Source: Shewanella kaireitica | Lineage (GTDB): Bacteria > Pseudomonadota > Gammaproteobacteria > Enterobacterales > Shewanellaceae | Assembly: GCF_023284045.1 (NCBI RefSeq) | Contig: NZ_JAKIKQ010000005.1 | Span: forward strand, 215,674-279,673 | DNA length: 64,000 bases | Direction of reading: 5' to 3' | In this document: in pieces, positions 34,341-44,365 of the stretch | How the letters are laid out: every line of letters starts with the position of its first letter | Numbering within the stretch: the stretch's first letter is position 1 | Translations under genes and position numbers: made by a program | The notes under the pieces: model-generated | The model's database searches: none | Seen by the model: only the letters and a program-made list of their open reading frames with translations | What the model was told of the DNA's origin: nothing

Positions 34341-34928
34341 ATGCGGACAGAAGAGATGGCGTTATTAACGCACGATACTTTACTGTTACCTGAAGGCAGG
34401 GTAGAGATCCGTGTGGTCGATCCTGCCTATTTGAGCATAATAGCTGAAGTGCTCAAGCTGCACTACCCACTGGTTTTTGGCGTCAGTAAAGCTAACAGTC
34501 AGCCTCCCTGCTATGAGATGGCAACTCAGTGTGAAATTATTGATTTTAACCAGTTGGATGACGATTCTCTTGGGATTGTATTAGAGGGAAAGCAGCGGGT
34601 GAAAATCTTGTCGGCTGCGCAACGTCGTGATGGTGTGTGGATTAGCAGGACTTTAGCGTGTAATAACTGGCAACAAGAACCCATTATCGGTGAGTTTGAG
34701 TTGATAAGTGCAGCGTTAGAGCAATTTTATGAGGTAAACCCCGACCTATTTGGTTTATATGAAAATGACATACACCTAGAGGATGCAACCTGGGTCAGTC
34801 AGCGTTGGTTGGAGGTGCTACCTTTATACAATAAAGACAAGCTACGACTCATGAATCAGCCTAATTGCCATAAAACCATGAATTTTGTGCTGGAACTTAT
34901 TAAGTCTCATGCGAGTGCTATAAGCTAG
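34341..34928 (+). CDS. Lon substrate-binding (LON N-terminal) domain protein
   Basis: ATG 34341 is chosen because GGAGG lies 5 bases upstream. The 195-residue protein matches the stand-alone LON substrate-binding domain: an early LPEGRVEIRVVDPAYLSII, then CEIIDFNQLDDDSLGIVLEGKQRVKILS and a helical C-terminal half. It has no ATPase or protease part. Such proteins are common but poorly characterised. The pseudouridine synthase gene begins 45 bp downstream, and the two may be co-transcribed. Confidence 0.8.
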   Translation: MRTEEMALLTHDTLLLPEGRVEIRVVDPAYLSIIAEVLKLHYPLVFGVSKANSQPPCYEMATQCEIIDFNQLDDDSLGIVLEGKQRVKILSAAQRRDGVWISRTLACNNWQQEPIIGEFELISAALEQFYEVNPDLFGLYENDIHLEDATWVSQRWLEVLPLYNKDKLRLMNQPNCHKTMNFVLELIKSHASAIS

Positions 34929-34973
34929 TTTTTGCTAGAATAGCGCTCTGTTTAGGTTACTGTAACAAATCCT

Positions 34974-35891
34974 ATGAGCCAATCTGTCCGCGCCGCCCAA
35001 GCTTCCTATATTGTGTTGCCTGAAACTGTTACCGATAAACCAACAGTGTTGAGCTTTCTCGTGAGCCACTTTAAAGCGATTGCAGAAACGACTTGGATTG
35101 ATCGTATCGAAAACGGCAAAGTCCATTGGCGCGATGGTGAGTTAATTACTTTAGAGAGTGAGTTTGTTCCCCGTGCCCGAGTCTATTATTACCGTGAAGT
35201 GCAGCAAGAGTCCTTGATCCCTTTCGAGGAGAAGGTATTACTGCAAAATGAACAGATCATTATCGCTTTTAAACCACATTTTCTCGCAGTTAATCCCAGT
35301 GGTAATTTTGTCAACGAGTGTTTAGTCAATCGGCTGAGGATCAAAACAGCAAATGAGCAGATCGTGGCCAGCCATCGACTCGACCGCGCCACCGCAGGGC
35401 TGATGTTGCTATCGCTTAAAGCTGATACGCGGCATGATTATCATCAACTATTCAAAACCGGCAATATCACTAAAACTTATCAAGCTATTGCTAAGCTTTC
35501 TGATGAGCTAATGGCAAAAATAGCGGCGGATACTTTAGTACTGCCAATGAGTTGGACAGTGAAAAATCGACTTGTGAAAGCTGACCCCAGCTTTATGATG
35601 AAAATCGGCATAGGTGAGCCTAATAGCCATTCTGAAATTACGTTGCTGCAGGTTAAAGGGGAGTTCGGGCTATTTGAACTGACCCCTGTAACCGGGCGAA
35701 CGCATCAACTGCGTGTACATATGATGAGCTTAGGTATGCCCATCTTAAATGATAGGCTTTATCCGGAGCTGCTTGATAAAGCCGCCGATGATTTTGACAA
35801 TCCATTAAAGCTGATGGCCAAAAGACTAGCATTTACCGACCCACTAACTGCTGAGCACATTGATATCAGTTGTGATGGTTTTTTGTTGTAG
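34974..35891 (+). CDS. RluA-family RNA pseudouridine synthase
   Basis: The 305-residue protein has a short N-terminal S4-like region (about 15-75), then the catalytic domain with SHRLDRATAGLMLLS, where the Asp is the universal nucleophile. The PVTGRTHQLRVHMMSLGMPILND motif and YPEL follow. Family members convert uridine to pseudouridine in 23S rRNA or tRNA. The motif has Ala where many have Ser or Thr (RATAGL), a tolerated variant. The RNA target is not clear from sequence alone. It is convergent with the PhoD-like gene, separated by 2 bases. Confidence 0.88.
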   Translation: MSQSVRAAQASYIVLPETVTDKPTVLSFLVSHFKAIAETTWIDRIENGKVHWRDGELITLESEFVPRARVYYYREVQQESLIPFEEKVLLQNEQIIIAFKPHFLAVNPSGNFVNECLVNRLRIKTANEQIVASHRLDRATAGLMLLSLKADTRHDYHQLFKTGNITKTYQAIAKLSDELMAKIAADTLVLPMSWTVKNRLVKADPSFMMKIGIGEPNSHSEITLLQVKGEFGLFELTPVTGRTHQLRVHMMSLGMPILNDRLYPELLDKAADDFDNPLKLMAKRLAFTDPLTAEHIDISCDGFLL

Positions 35892-35893
35892 GA

Positions 35894-37849
35894 TTAGCTG
35901 CGCCTAGGCGGCAAAAACTCGGTTTCACTCATGTCTGCGTGCAGCACCGCAATCTTAGTCGGGGCGCCATTAGCGGCCAATTCAACTTGACCAATGCCAC
36001 TCTTATTCATTAAGCGTTGGCTACGGGCGCCGTTAGGACGACGGCCACGGATCGACATACGTTTGCGCTTAGTGAAGAAGTTTAGCGGTGAGAAATGACC
36101 ATATAACCAGCCATTAAATTTGTCGAAGTAGGGCAGTAATTTTTCTGGGAACTGGTTTTTAATACCACTACAGGTGATCTGATATATCGCAGGGCCAGCA
36201 TCTCTAAAACGGATACTAATATCGTAGCTGAATGAGTAGTGCACATCGCCAGAAAGAATGACGAATTGCTCTGGTGTTTTACGGTGCTGAAAAATACTTA
36301 ACAGTGTATTGGCCGTACCAGGGTGCGCCATCCAGTTTTCGGCATCAACCAGTAATGAAGCGCCGCAAAAGGTCGCCATTCTCTGCACTGTTTCAATCAG
36401 TTTTACCCCATACATCGGTGCTGGAGATACTATTATCACATTGGGTTGATTAACAAGCTCCGCCTGAAATTCCATCAATGCTTCCCAATCCATTAGGCCT
36501 GATGGTTTGCCAAGGTTGGACTCACTGCGCCAGCGGCGGGTACGGGTGTCGAGCACAATTATTTTTGGGCTGGTTTGTAAGCTGTAGTGCCAGTCTTCAA
36601 AACGGAGTAATTCGTCGATAAGTTGATCTTGAGCGGCACTCTTTTCTGCAGAACCCTCTTGAGTTGAGGTTTCTCGCTCGTTAAAAAACGCATCTAACAG
36701 CGGGCGCACATCAGCATCAAATTTCGTTGGCGCATTGCCTAGTCCTTGAAACAGGGTATAGGCGACAAGTGCATTGCCTATGATCCGTTTAGATAAAGGG
36801 TGGTTATAAGCTGCCATCTCCCATCTGGCTGTGAGATTCCAATCATCAGTGACATCATGATCGTCGAAAATCATATAGGTCGGCAGGTGGGCAAATAAAC
36901 GCCTGACTTGTTGTAAGCCACTTTTGAATTCGAGCAGATGAGTCCATTCTCGCTGCCAGCGCTGAGTGTTAGCTTTGCTAAGGCCGCTCACCTCTTTAGG
37001 GATATCAATGAGATCCCATAGCTCTGGCGACCAACTGAGTAGATAAAGTGCGATGAGTTCATTGAGGCTAACTAAATGGTTTTCAGCGATGGACGAGGTA
37101 AATATAGGATGATTAATATACCAACGCTTGATGGCTGTTTTTGCCTTGTATTGAGTTTTGGGCAATAGATTTAGATGGCGTTGATACATAGCAGCAGGCT
37201 GGTAACTTATCTGCTCACTACTGGCTAGGCTGCAGTCGCTAAACTGCTCTTGATTTAAACCTAACAGAGTGATGACTTGCCCTATGGCGTAGAGCATCGG
37301 TCCCGCTATATCATCGACATAGACTTGATCGCCACTTAGCATCAGTAACGCAGGTCGTTGTTGTGGAGTGTCTAATTGAGCCAGCTGTGTATCAGCAGCA
37401 ACTAGTGCATCACCGCTATGATGATGCGGGTTGCGACATGAGCCGTGAAGTAGATTGTCGACTTGCGGCTTAATAATGAACTCTATCTCACTTTTATCGG
37501 CATAAGTCAGTTCATCAACATCAGCAAACAGATCAGTATATTGCGCACTACCAAGTTGATAGCTTAATACAGTGTCGTTGGGTAGTAGTTCTGGCTGTGA
37601 AACGCGGATTAGATATTGATACGCCCCTTGCCCCAGTTTTATTACGTGAACCTCATCACTGCTAAGCTTTCGCTCAAAACCGGCGTTGATTATCGCCAAA
37701 TGCAGCTGTGATAACCGTTCACGGCTAACGAACCACAAGGTAAAATGTTGCTGATCGCAGTGGCGCAAACTGGGGCCTGCAATAATGAGTGGCAATGCGT
37801 TTTCAAGCGACATTAAAGAGTTCTTTAGTGAAAAGTAATTAATAGCCAC
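35894..37849 (-). CDS. PhoD-like metallophosphatase
   Basis: Up to 651 residues, starting at GTG 37849 or ATG 37813. The metal-site motifs of the PhoD-like family are visible: LMLSGDQVYVDDIAGP, MIFDDHDVTDDWN, the central LDTRTRRWRSE, and VILSGDVHYSFSYDI. There is no signal peptide, unlike secreted PhoD enzymes, so this cytosolic type may act on other phosphodiesters. It is convergent with the pseudouridine synthase gene and divergent from the RmlD-like gene. Confidence 0.85.
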   Translation of the reverse strand: MAINYFSLKNSLMSLENALPLIIAGPSLRHCDQQHFTLWFVSRERLSQLHLAIINAGFERKLSSDEVHVIKLGQGAYQYLIRVSQPELLPNDTVLSYQLGSAQYTDLFADVDELTYADKSEIEFIIKPQVDNLLHGSCRNPHHHSGDALVAADTQLAQLDTPQQRPALLMLSGDQVYVDDIAGPMLYAIGQVITLLGLNQEQFSDCSLASSEQISYQPAAMYQRHLNLLPKTQYKAKTAIKRWYINHPIFTSSIAENHLVSLNELIALYLLSWSPELWDLIDIPKEVSGLSKANTQRWQREWTHLLEFKSGLQQVRRLFAHLPTYMIFDDHDVTDDWNLTARWEMAAYNHPLSKRIIGNALVAYTLFQGLGNAPTKFDADVRPLLDAFFNERETSTQEGSAEKSAAQDQLIDELLRFEDWHYSLQTSPKIIVLDTRTRRWRSESNLGKPSGLMDWEALMEFQAELVNQPNVIIVSPAPMYGVKLIETVQRMATFCGASLLVDAENWMAHPGTANTLLSIFQHRKTPEQFVILSGDVHYSFSYDISIRFRDAGPAIYQITCSGIKNQFPEKLLPYFDKFNGWLYGHFSPLNFFTKRKRMSIRGRRPNGARSQRLMNKSGIGQVELAANGAPTKIAVLHADMSETEFLPPRRS

Positions 37850-37915
37850 AATAAACCAGTGCTTAGATGAAGAAAAGCCCTTAAGCTAACCAAGCGTTAA
37901 TTCAAGGAGTGACAC

Positions 37916-38827
37916 ATGGTTAAGGTGATGGTAACCGGAGCAACAGGTTTATTAGGGCGTGCAGTGGTGGCTGAGCTCGAAGCTCAAGCTGATTTTGAAG
38001 TCTTGGCCTGTGGTTACAGACGTGCAGTGCAAGGCATACATAGATTAGATCTGACCCATTCTTCGCAAGTCACAGCATTTATTGAAACTCATCAACCTGA
38101 TGTGGTTATTCACTGCGCTGCGGAGCGTCGTCCTGATGTTTCTGAGCAAAATCCTGCCGCCGCATTGGCGCTCAATGCTGATGCTACGCGCTCGCTTACC
38201 CTGGCTGCTAGTCAGTCCGGTGCTTGGCTATTATACATTTCAACCGATTATGTTTTTGACGGTACATCACCGCCATACCATGAACATTCAGAGACTAATC
38301 CGGTGAATTTTTATGGTGACTCTAAGCGGCAAGGCGAAATGATAGTCACAGAGGCTAAGCAAGGCTTTGCTATTTTGCGTTTGCCTATTCTTTATGGCGC
38401 TGTAGAAACGCTGCCAGAATCTGCAGTGATGATATTGCTCAAGCAGCTGCTTGATAAAAATGAGCAGCTTGTTGATGATTGGGCTGTGCGCAGTCCGACC
38501 TCTACTGCAGACATCGCTTGCGCGATAGCGAAAATGATTCACTTACAAATAACCGGTGAATGCTTATCTGGTCACTATCATTTTAGTGCTAGTGGCACCA
38601 TGAGTAAGTATCAGATGTTGTTAGCCATGGGCGATTTGTTTGGTCTAAGTACCGAGCACCTCAAACCCGTGACCTGCCCCACAGATAGTGCAAAACGCCC
38701 CCATGATTGCAGCTTAAGTTGTGAGAGACTTGCCAGTTTATCTATTCAAAGCAACGTAATGTTTAATTCTGGAATTGAAAAAGCGCTGCAGCAGTCACCA
38801 GCAGTAATGGCTCTACTCAAAAAATAA
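37916..38827 (+). CDS. RmlD-like NAD(P)-dependent reductase (extended SDR)
   Basis: The 303-residue protein has the Rossmann loop MVTGATGLLG, the catalytic YGDSK with STDYVFDGT before it, and the early VVIHCAAERRPD. It resembles dTDP-4-dehydrorhamnose reductase and the regulatory beta subunit of mammalian methionine adenosyltransferase. No other rhamnose genes are near, so a sugar-nucleotide role is not supported by context. AGGAG precedes the ATG. It lies 14 bp upstream of regB, probably in the same operon. Confidence 0.85.
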   Translation: MVKVMVTGATGLLGRAVVAELEAQADFEVLACGYRRAVQGIHRLDLTHSSQVTAFIETHQPDVVIHCAAERRPDVSEQNPAAALALNADATRSLTLAASQSGAWLLYISTDYVFDGTSPPYHEHSETNPVNFYGDSKRQGEMIVTEAKQGFAILRLPILYGAVETLPESAVMILLKQLLDKNEQLVDDWAVRSPTSTADIACAIAKMIHLQITGECLSGHYHFSASGTMSKYQMLLAMGDLFGLSTEHLKPVTCPTDSAKRPHDCSLSCERLASLSIQSNVMFNSGIEKALQQSPAVMALLKK

Positions 38828-38841
38828 AAGAACAGTGATTA

Positions 38842-40155
38842 ATGATAAATTCAAAATTAAAGAATCCTTTCAGTAGCTTATTTCATAGTAATTTCGGTGC
38901 CACGGATCAGTTAGCCTTGCTGCGTATTGCTGGATTGTTATTAAAGCTGGGACTGACGTTTTTTGCTGCAGAAACCTTTGGCCTTTCGTTAAGCAGTCCT
39001 GTTTTGTATTGGGGCATGTGCCTAGAAGCTATGTATCTGGCATTCACGTTTAGGTTACGTGAGCCCATTGCCCGTACCGAGTCAGGGTTATTTATTGTGT
39101 TACTGCTAGACACTATTTTTTGGATCTCTTGGCTCTATTTTACCGGCGGTGCGACTAACGCATTTATCTCTTTACTGTTATTACCCATTGCAATCGCTGC
39201 GATAACGCTGCCTAAGTGGGCTCCATGGTCACTGACATTACTGTCGACAGTCGTCTATAGCTTGATGATCTTCTCGGTGCCAGAGAGCCAGATGAAGCAT
39301 CATGGTATGGACATGAGCTCTCATTATTTAGGTATGTGGTTTAACTTTCTTATCTCCTCTTTAGTGCTAACGACCAGTGTTGCGTATATTGCGCAGCGGA
39401 TGCGCAAGCAAGATGTCGAGTTAAGCTTTATGCGAGAAGCACAGTTGCGGCAGGAGAAACTGCTCGCTCTTGGCACCGCTTCAGCTCAAATGGCACACCA
39501 GCTAGCAACTCCACTGTCGAGCCTGCGCTTGCTGGTTGATGAGGTTGTAGAGGAGGCTCCTGCGCAAGATAGTAACCTTAAACCCATTTTGTCCGAAATG
39601 GACAGTGCACTGCTTCGTTGTGAGCAGACTTTGCATTCACTGCGTGCAACAACTGAGTCTATTCGAGAACAAAAACAAACAGTGCTCAGCGCCAATCAAT
39701 TACTCAATACCTTAAAACAGCAAGTGCTGCTACTGATGCCGAAAGTGAAGTTAGAGTTAACGCTAATGGATGAATCTAACGCTGATTCTCATATGGGCAT
39801 TGTTACCGATGCGAGCTTGTTGCCTGCATTGATGTCACTAGTGGAAAATGCGGCAAGCGCAAGTTTGGCTGAAATCGGAGAGGAGCGAGTGAGTGTGTCC
39901 GTGTTAGTCGCAAATCAAAGCCAGCGACTGTGCATTTTAGTGAAAGACCATGGCGTCGGTATTCCTAAGAAAATGCATGCCCAGCTCGGACAAGAGTTAA
40001 TTGAAAGCGAACAAGGTATGGGGATGGCATTGCTGTTAAGTCATGCCAGTTTTGAGCGCTTAGGAGGGAGACTATTACTGGCAGGGCTTCCTGAAGGTGG
40101 CACCGTTGCTGAAGTGAGTTTTCCAATGCAGAAAAGCGCAGAGGCAACGGCATGA
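38842..40155 (+). CDS. regB: Redox sensor histidine kinase, RegB/PrrB-like
   Basis: The 437-residue protein has about six membrane helices in the first 190 residues, with FTGGATNAF (GGATNAF at 102-108) matching the RegB quinone-site heptad GGxxNPF except for Ala in place of Pro. The dimerisation/phosphorylation site is His219 in MAHQLATPLSSL, and ATPase boxes VENAASAS, DHGVGIP and GMGMALL follow. A Cys in LRCEQTL lies where RegB has its redox-active Cys. RegB reports quinone and redox state to control respiration and energy genes. It overlaps regA by 4 bases. Confidence 0.88.
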   Translation: MINSKLKNPFSSLFHSNFGATDQLALLRIAGLLLKLGLTFFAAETFGLSLSSPVLYWGMCLEAMYLAFTFRLREPIARTESGLFIVLLLDTIFWISWLYFTGGATNAFISLLLLPIAIAAITLPKWAPWSLTLLSTVVYSLMIFSVPESQMKHHGMDMSSHYLGMWFNFLISSLVLTTSVAYIAQRMRKQDVELSFMREAQLRQEKLLALGTASAQMAHQLATPLSSLRLLVDEVVEEAPAQDSNLKPILSEMDSALLRCEQTLHSLRATTESIREQKQTVLSANQLLNTLKQQVLLLMPKVKLELTLMDESNADSHMGIVTDASLLPALMSLVENAASASLAEIGEERVSVSVLVANQSQRLCILVKDHGVGIPKKMHAQLGQELIESEQGMGMALLLSHASFERLGGRLLLAGLPEGGTVAEVSFPMQKSAEATA

Positions 40156-40688
40156 ACCGATTACTCATTATTGAAGATGATGTTGCATTGGCAGCAATAT
40201 TAACCAGGCGTATGAGCAAGCAGGGATTTGAGTGCCAGCAGTGCCATGATGCCAGTCAAGGTTTGTTGTTGGCACGTCAATTTAAACCGACTCATGTACT
40301 ACTCGACATGAAGTTGGAGCAAGAAAATGGTCTTAAACTCATCTCTCCATTACGGCAATTGCTGCCCAATGTCATTATGGTGCTATTAACGGGTTATGCC
40401 AGCATTGCCACTGCAGTTGAAGCTATTCGCCTTGGTGCGGACAATTATTTGGCAAAACCTGTCGATACTCAAACTTTACTGAATGCACTCTCTGTGACTC
40501 CAGCAGATACCGTAGTCGAGGCTTTGCAGGAGCAGCCATTGTCAGCTAAAAGGGTTGAGTGGGAACATATTCAGCAAGTGTTAACAGCTAATAATGGCAA
40601 TGTTTCTGCGACCGCTCGGCAGTTAGGTATGCATAGGCGTACCTTGCAGCGTAAGCTACTGAAAAAACCAGTGGTGGATCATCGGTAA
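40152..40688 (+). CDS. regA: Response regulator, RegA/PrrA-like
   Basis: The 178-residue regulator has an N-terminal receiver domain with phospho-acceptor Asp52 (VLLDMKLEQENG), Thr in LLTGYAS, and Lys in YLAKPVDT. A short linker leads to a Fis-type helix-turn-helix at the C end (NNGNVSATARQLGMHRRTLQRKL), as in RegA/PrrA/ActR. The length matches that family. It is translationally coupled to its kinase by an ATGA overlap. No terminator is evident after it. Confidence 0.92.
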   Translation: MNRLLIIEDDVALAAILTRRMSKQGFECQQCHDASQGLLLARQFKPTHVLLDMKLEQENGLKLISPLRQLLPNVIMVLLTGYASIATAVEAIRLGADNYLAKPVDTQTLLNALSVTPADTVVEALQEQPLSAKRVEWEHIQQVLTANNGNVSATARQLGMHRRTLQRKLLKKPVVDHR

Positions 40689-40901
40689 GTCATATTGGCG
40701 AGTAAGCAGTTGTCGCGAAGTAATTTGTTGAGTCGTCATTGCAAATTGTTAATGCTGCGATTGAATTGTCTGGTCACACCTGTGGTTTTTTGAACTGCAA
40801 ACTTTAATTATATTGGATCAATCTGTTGCTGGGTAAGCTATGCTGACACGAGGTGAAAGTTAATAATAATAACGATGGCTCATCTTGATACGGAGTAGTC
40901 T

Positions 40902-41879
40902 ATGACCAAAAATGCAGTTTTCAATACTGATTCCTTTTTACTTGAAGATCCGAACGAGCTTATCTCAACCGACAAATGGCAAAAAACGGTCAATCTACTT
41001 GCCAAGCTTTTTGATGCCCCAGCCAGTTTTTTAGTGCAATACACCCAAAAAGGTTTTCAGGTCACTATCGCCAGTGAGCAAGAGTCTAATCCCTATCCAG
41101 CAGGCATTATCATTGAACCCGAAGTTAATATTTTTTGTCGTCGTATCGTCGAAACACGTCAGCAACTATATGTGAGCAATGCACTGTTAGATAGTTGTTG
41201 GGATAGTAACCCCGAAGTACACAATGACGGTTTTAGATCTTACCTCGGGGTACCAGTATTTTGGCCTAGTGGTGAGCCATTTGGTACCTTCTGCGTCATG
41301 GATTATAAAGAGACCGATTACCAAACAGCCTACCTTGAACTTATTCGTCATCTTAGAGATATTCTAGAGTCTGATCTGTCGCTAATCGGTGCTTACGCCG
41401 AAATGCAGAAATTGGCGATTACCGATCCTCTTTCAGGGGTAAACAATCGTCGTGGTTTTAATATTCTTGCTGAACAACGTATTAAACTAGCTCAAAGAAC
41501 GAAGAGCCAACTTGGGCTTTTATATTTAGATGTTGATAACTTTAAAGCGATAAATGATGAGCATGGTCATGGTGTTGGTGATGATGTGATCACCCTAATT
41601 GGTATGGTTTTAACTCAGTCTGTACGGCAGTCGGATGTGATAGGACGTATTGGTGGTGATGAGTTTGTCGCCTTGGTTATGTATGATGAAGAAGAGGAAA
41701 TTGCCAGCGTAAAACATCGGATTGCTGCGGCTTTTTGTTCCCATCATCAGCTTGAAAGGTTACCGGCGTTTACTGTTTCGGTAGGTATTACGGCCGCTAA
41801 CCCCTCAGCGTCAATTAGCGAACTTCTGGATATCGCAGATAAAGATATGCTGCAAAGAAAGCGGAAAGTAATGGATTAA
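40902..41879 (+). CDS. GAF-GGDEF diguanylate cyclase
   Basis: The 325-residue cytosolic protein has a GAF domain (about 25-165; FRSYLGVPVFWPSGEPFGTFCVMD) and a cyclase domain with GRIGGDEFVALV (GGDEF at 251-255). The RxxD inhibitory site (RQSD) stands just before it, so product feedback is expected. It should make cyclic di-GMP from two GTP. The early QTYLELIRH-type helix after GAF may signal dimerisation. GGAG precedes the ATG. It is a single gene; the hairpin after it probably belongs to the convergent receptor gene. Confidence 0.92.
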   Translation: MTKNAVFNTDSFLLEDPNELISTDKWQKTVNLLAKLFDAPASFLVQYTQKGFQVTIASEQESNPYPAGIIIEPEVNIFCRRIVETRQQLYVSNALLDSCWDSNPEVHNDGFRSYLGVPVFWPSGEPFGTFCVMDYKETDYQTAYLELIRHLRDILESDLSLIGAYAEMQKLAITDPLSGVNNRRGFNILAEQRIKLAQRTKSQLGLLYLDVDNFKAINDEHGHGVGDDVITLIGMVLTQSVRQSDVIGRIGGDEFVALVMYDEEEEIASVKHRIAAAFCSHHQLERLPAFTVSVGITAANPSASISELLDIADKDMLQRKRKVMD

Positions 41880-41885
41880 AAAAGT

Positions 41886-41912
41886 CCCCGAGACAGAGGA
41901 GTCAGCTCGGGG
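41886..41912 (-). terminator. Terminator between the cyclase and TonB receptor genes
   Basis: CCCCGAG (41886-41892) pairs with CTCGGGG (41906-41912). On the minus strand a long T run follows (the A run at 41877-41883), so it mainly ends the receptor transcript. Confidence 0.75.
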
Positions 41913-41960
41913 CAAAGATGGGCGCAGTGGAGTGCTCCCTGTTAATAACTCTGTTTGACT

Positions 41961-44012
41961 TTAAAAGCGATACTCTCCAGTAAGCCAAGCATTGAGGCCA
42001 GCACCTGGCATGCGTTGTCCTGGTGTGAGATCGCCCCCCATAACGCGGTTGTAAGCGGCTAAATGATCTGCATATTCGGTATCAAATAGATTATCCACGC
42101 CCGCTTTTATTAACCAGCTATCGGCATCAAAGCCTACAGCGATGTTGATCAAAGCATAGCCAGCAGAAATTTGCTCTAATTGAGATTCAGAGACATCGTT
42201 TTGAGCCGAGACGGCTAACGTCTCTATGCGGGCTGTCCAGTTATTCAGCTGATAGTTAATACCAACATTTACTTTTGGTGGGCTTACTCTATAAAGGTTG
42301 TCGTCTATATCTCTGCGCTCACCTTTGACATAGCTGGCATTCATATCGACCAGCCAGTTAGAACTGATCTGATAACTGGCCGTGAGGTCCATACCGTAGA
42401 GCTGTGCATCGACATTAGCAAATTGCATCGGGTTGTCGTTACCCATCATTTGCGCCGCCATAATCACAGCGGGATCGGTCGCTGCAACACCTTGAATATA
42501 ATCATCAATACGTTGAAAAAAGATGCGTGGGTTAACGCTAAAACTTTCAGTTTGAAACTCACTACCAAGCTCAATTTGATAGGCTGTTTCTAGATCAAGA
42601 TCCATTTGACCTACATAGGTGCGCCCATCCGCCAAACCGCCTGTAGACTGCATCGGCACCCATAAATAACGCTGCTGATAACTAGCGCTATCTTGCTTTC
42701 TCGCCAGTCCTACAATCCAGCTCAATTGCTCGGTTTGTGCATAACGGCCATTTATGACCAGATCGAGTCCTGTTTGTGACTGCGATCTGTCGGCATTGTT
42801 ATATCTATCCATTAATACTTTTATTGCTGGCATAGAGCCTGCCATGGAATGATTTACTTCATCAGCATCGGTTTGATAATGCTTAACTCGAGCGCCTAAC
42901 TCCCATTGCCATTGGTTAATATCTTGCTGCCATTGGGCAAAAGCACTATAAGTGTTATCGATCACGGCGTTGAAATTATCAACTTCGAACATAGGTTTTG
43001 TTGGATCGCTAATCACTGAGTTATGTTCACTCAATTGACTATCTAAGCCAAACAGCCAACTATTTTTGGCAAATGTTAATGTAGCATCGTAGCTCTGGCT
43101 TTCTGCGTTGTTATAGCGGGCATTCATGGTTGGCATTTTCATGCGCTCGCTAAAGTTATCCATTCCATGTCTGGCATCGCTATATGCCAGGTGCCAATTC
43201 AGCTCCCAATCATTGATGTCATGGTTGCCCTCAAACTTGACTCTATCTGTTTTAATAAAGTCGATATCCATTGGCAGTGCAGGAGTGCCAGCATCAGTGG
43301 TTTCTAAATGCTGATAACCGATGGCGATGGAGTCATTGCTGCTAGCGTCACCGAGGTGGTAACGATATTGACCACCAAACATATTCTTATCATAAGCGGT
43401 GGGTGAGATAGTTTGGTCGCCACCAGTGGTTACATTCTCATTGCCGTTGAGCAGATCGGCATACACTAAGACTGCGTGTTGTTCATTGGCAAAATTGCCT
43501 TTAGCACCGATATGGCTTCGCTGGCCATTGTCTTGGTATTGAGCTGCTACTTTGCCGCTGATTTCCTCAAAACTCGCTTGGGATTCAATTACCTGTACGC
43601 TACCACCAAGGGTGTTAGTTCCGGCGGAGACAGGGGCAATTCCGCGTGTCATCTCTAGCCGTTCGGTGAGTATTAAGCTGGCGTAACTTAGCGGAGTATC
43701 CATGGCATTTGGACCCGCACTTGATAGGGTCATGCCATTCACTTTGGTGTTGACTCTATCGCCGTATAAACCACGATACTGGGCGATGCCTGTAAGAGGT
43801 CCGTTGCCATTGACTGACGCACCTGGGAGATTGTTAAGCAAGCCACTGATATCTGTTTGAGGTGTAGCGGCCTCAGGGGTTACCGCACTGTAGCTACCTT
43901 GGTGCTGTCCGGTGACTTCAATGACTTCAAAGCCGGTATCATCGGCGAACGAGTGTAACGGAAATAGCGCAGTAATAATGGAAAGTGAAACGAAAGATAA
44001 ATGCAACTTCAT
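41961..44012 (-). CDS. TonB-dependent receptor with Met-containing loops
   Basis: The 683-residue outer-membrane receptor has a signal peptide (cut near SFADD), a plug (DISGLLNNLPGASVNGN, AQYRGLYGDRVNTKVNGM, LEMTRGIAPVSAGTNTLGG), and a barrel ending WLTGEYRF. The barrel loops hold Met clusters such as MKMPTMNARYN, MAAQMMGNDNPMQ and MAGSMPAIKVLMD. Met clusters and this size are seen in copper receptors of the OprC/NosA kind, so copper is one candidate; the sequence alone does not decide. It is divergent from a cupin gene across a promoter region with dyads. Confidence 0.85.
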   Translation of the reverse strand: MKLHLSFVSLSIITALFPLHSFADDTGFEVIEVTGQHQGSYSAVTPEAATPQTDISGLLNNLPGASVNGNGPLTGIAQYRGLYGDRVNTKVNGMTLSSAGPNAMDTPLSYASLILTERLEMTRGIAPVSAGTNTLGGSVQVIESQASFEEISGKVAAQYQDNGQRSHIGAKGNFANEQHAVLVYADLLNGNENVTTGGDQTISPTAYDKNMFGGQYRYHLGDASSNDSIAIGYQHLETTDAGTPALPMDIDFIKTDRVKFEGNHDINDWELNWHLAYSDARHGMDNFSERMKMPTMNARYNNAESQSYDATLTFAKNSWLFGLDSQLSEHNSVISDPTKPMFEVDNFNAVIDNTYSAFAQWQQDINQWQWELGARVKHYQTDADEVNHSMAGSMPAIKVLMDRYNNADRSQSQTGLDLVINGRYAQTEQLSWIVGLARKQDSASYQQRYLWVPMQSTGGLADGRTYVGQMDLDLETAYQIELGSEFQTESFSVNPRIFFQRIDDYIQGVAATDPAVIMAAQMMGNDNPMQFANVDAQLYGMDLTASYQISSNWLVDMNASYVKGERRDIDDNLYRVSPPKVNVGINYQLNNWTARIETLAVSAQNDVSESQLEQISAGYALINIAVGFDADSWLIKAGVDNLFDTEYADHLAAYNRVMGGDLTPGQRMPGAGLNAWLTGEYRF

Positions 44013-44365
44013 AATAATGTTGTTATTTTGTTTTGTGTGCTGCAGATGGTGTCAGGATGGTTTATACCTGACAAAGCTAAATCAGTAATCTGCGACACCA
44101 TGTCGCAGGTAAGCTGTTAAAGCAGTTGTATAACGGACACTCGCCATGTGTTGCTTCGTACAAAAGTTGTTTTGTTGGTGATTAAATTGAATTAATTTGG
44201 ATTAGAGTTGAGTTGCTCCCATAGTGGATCTAGGTATGCTAGTTAATGCGCAGAGCGACAAGGTAAGCTCTCTAAATAGTCATATTGTTTCAGACTGTTC
44301 TTTTAGTGCATCGCTTTTGAGTTCAAGAAGGCGTTTATGGATATAAATTAAAGGGAATATTTAGC
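44013..44365. promoter_or_regulatory. Divergent promoter region with two inverted repeats
   Basis: The 353-bp gap between the receptor and the cupin gene contains TGTCAGG (44050-44056) facing CCTGACA (44067-44073). It also contains CTGCGACA (44090-44097) facing TGTCGCAG (44101-44108), the latter a perfect 8-bp dyad with a 3-base centre. Both lie within 100 bp of the receptor start and look like operators. The regulator is not known. The rest of the gap is AT-rich without a gene. Confidence 0.5.

Noticed and set aside
44013..44365. Cobalamin or other riboswitch ahead of the TonB receptor
   Set aside because: I looked for a B12-box-like element and a multi-stem leader and saw only simple dyads.
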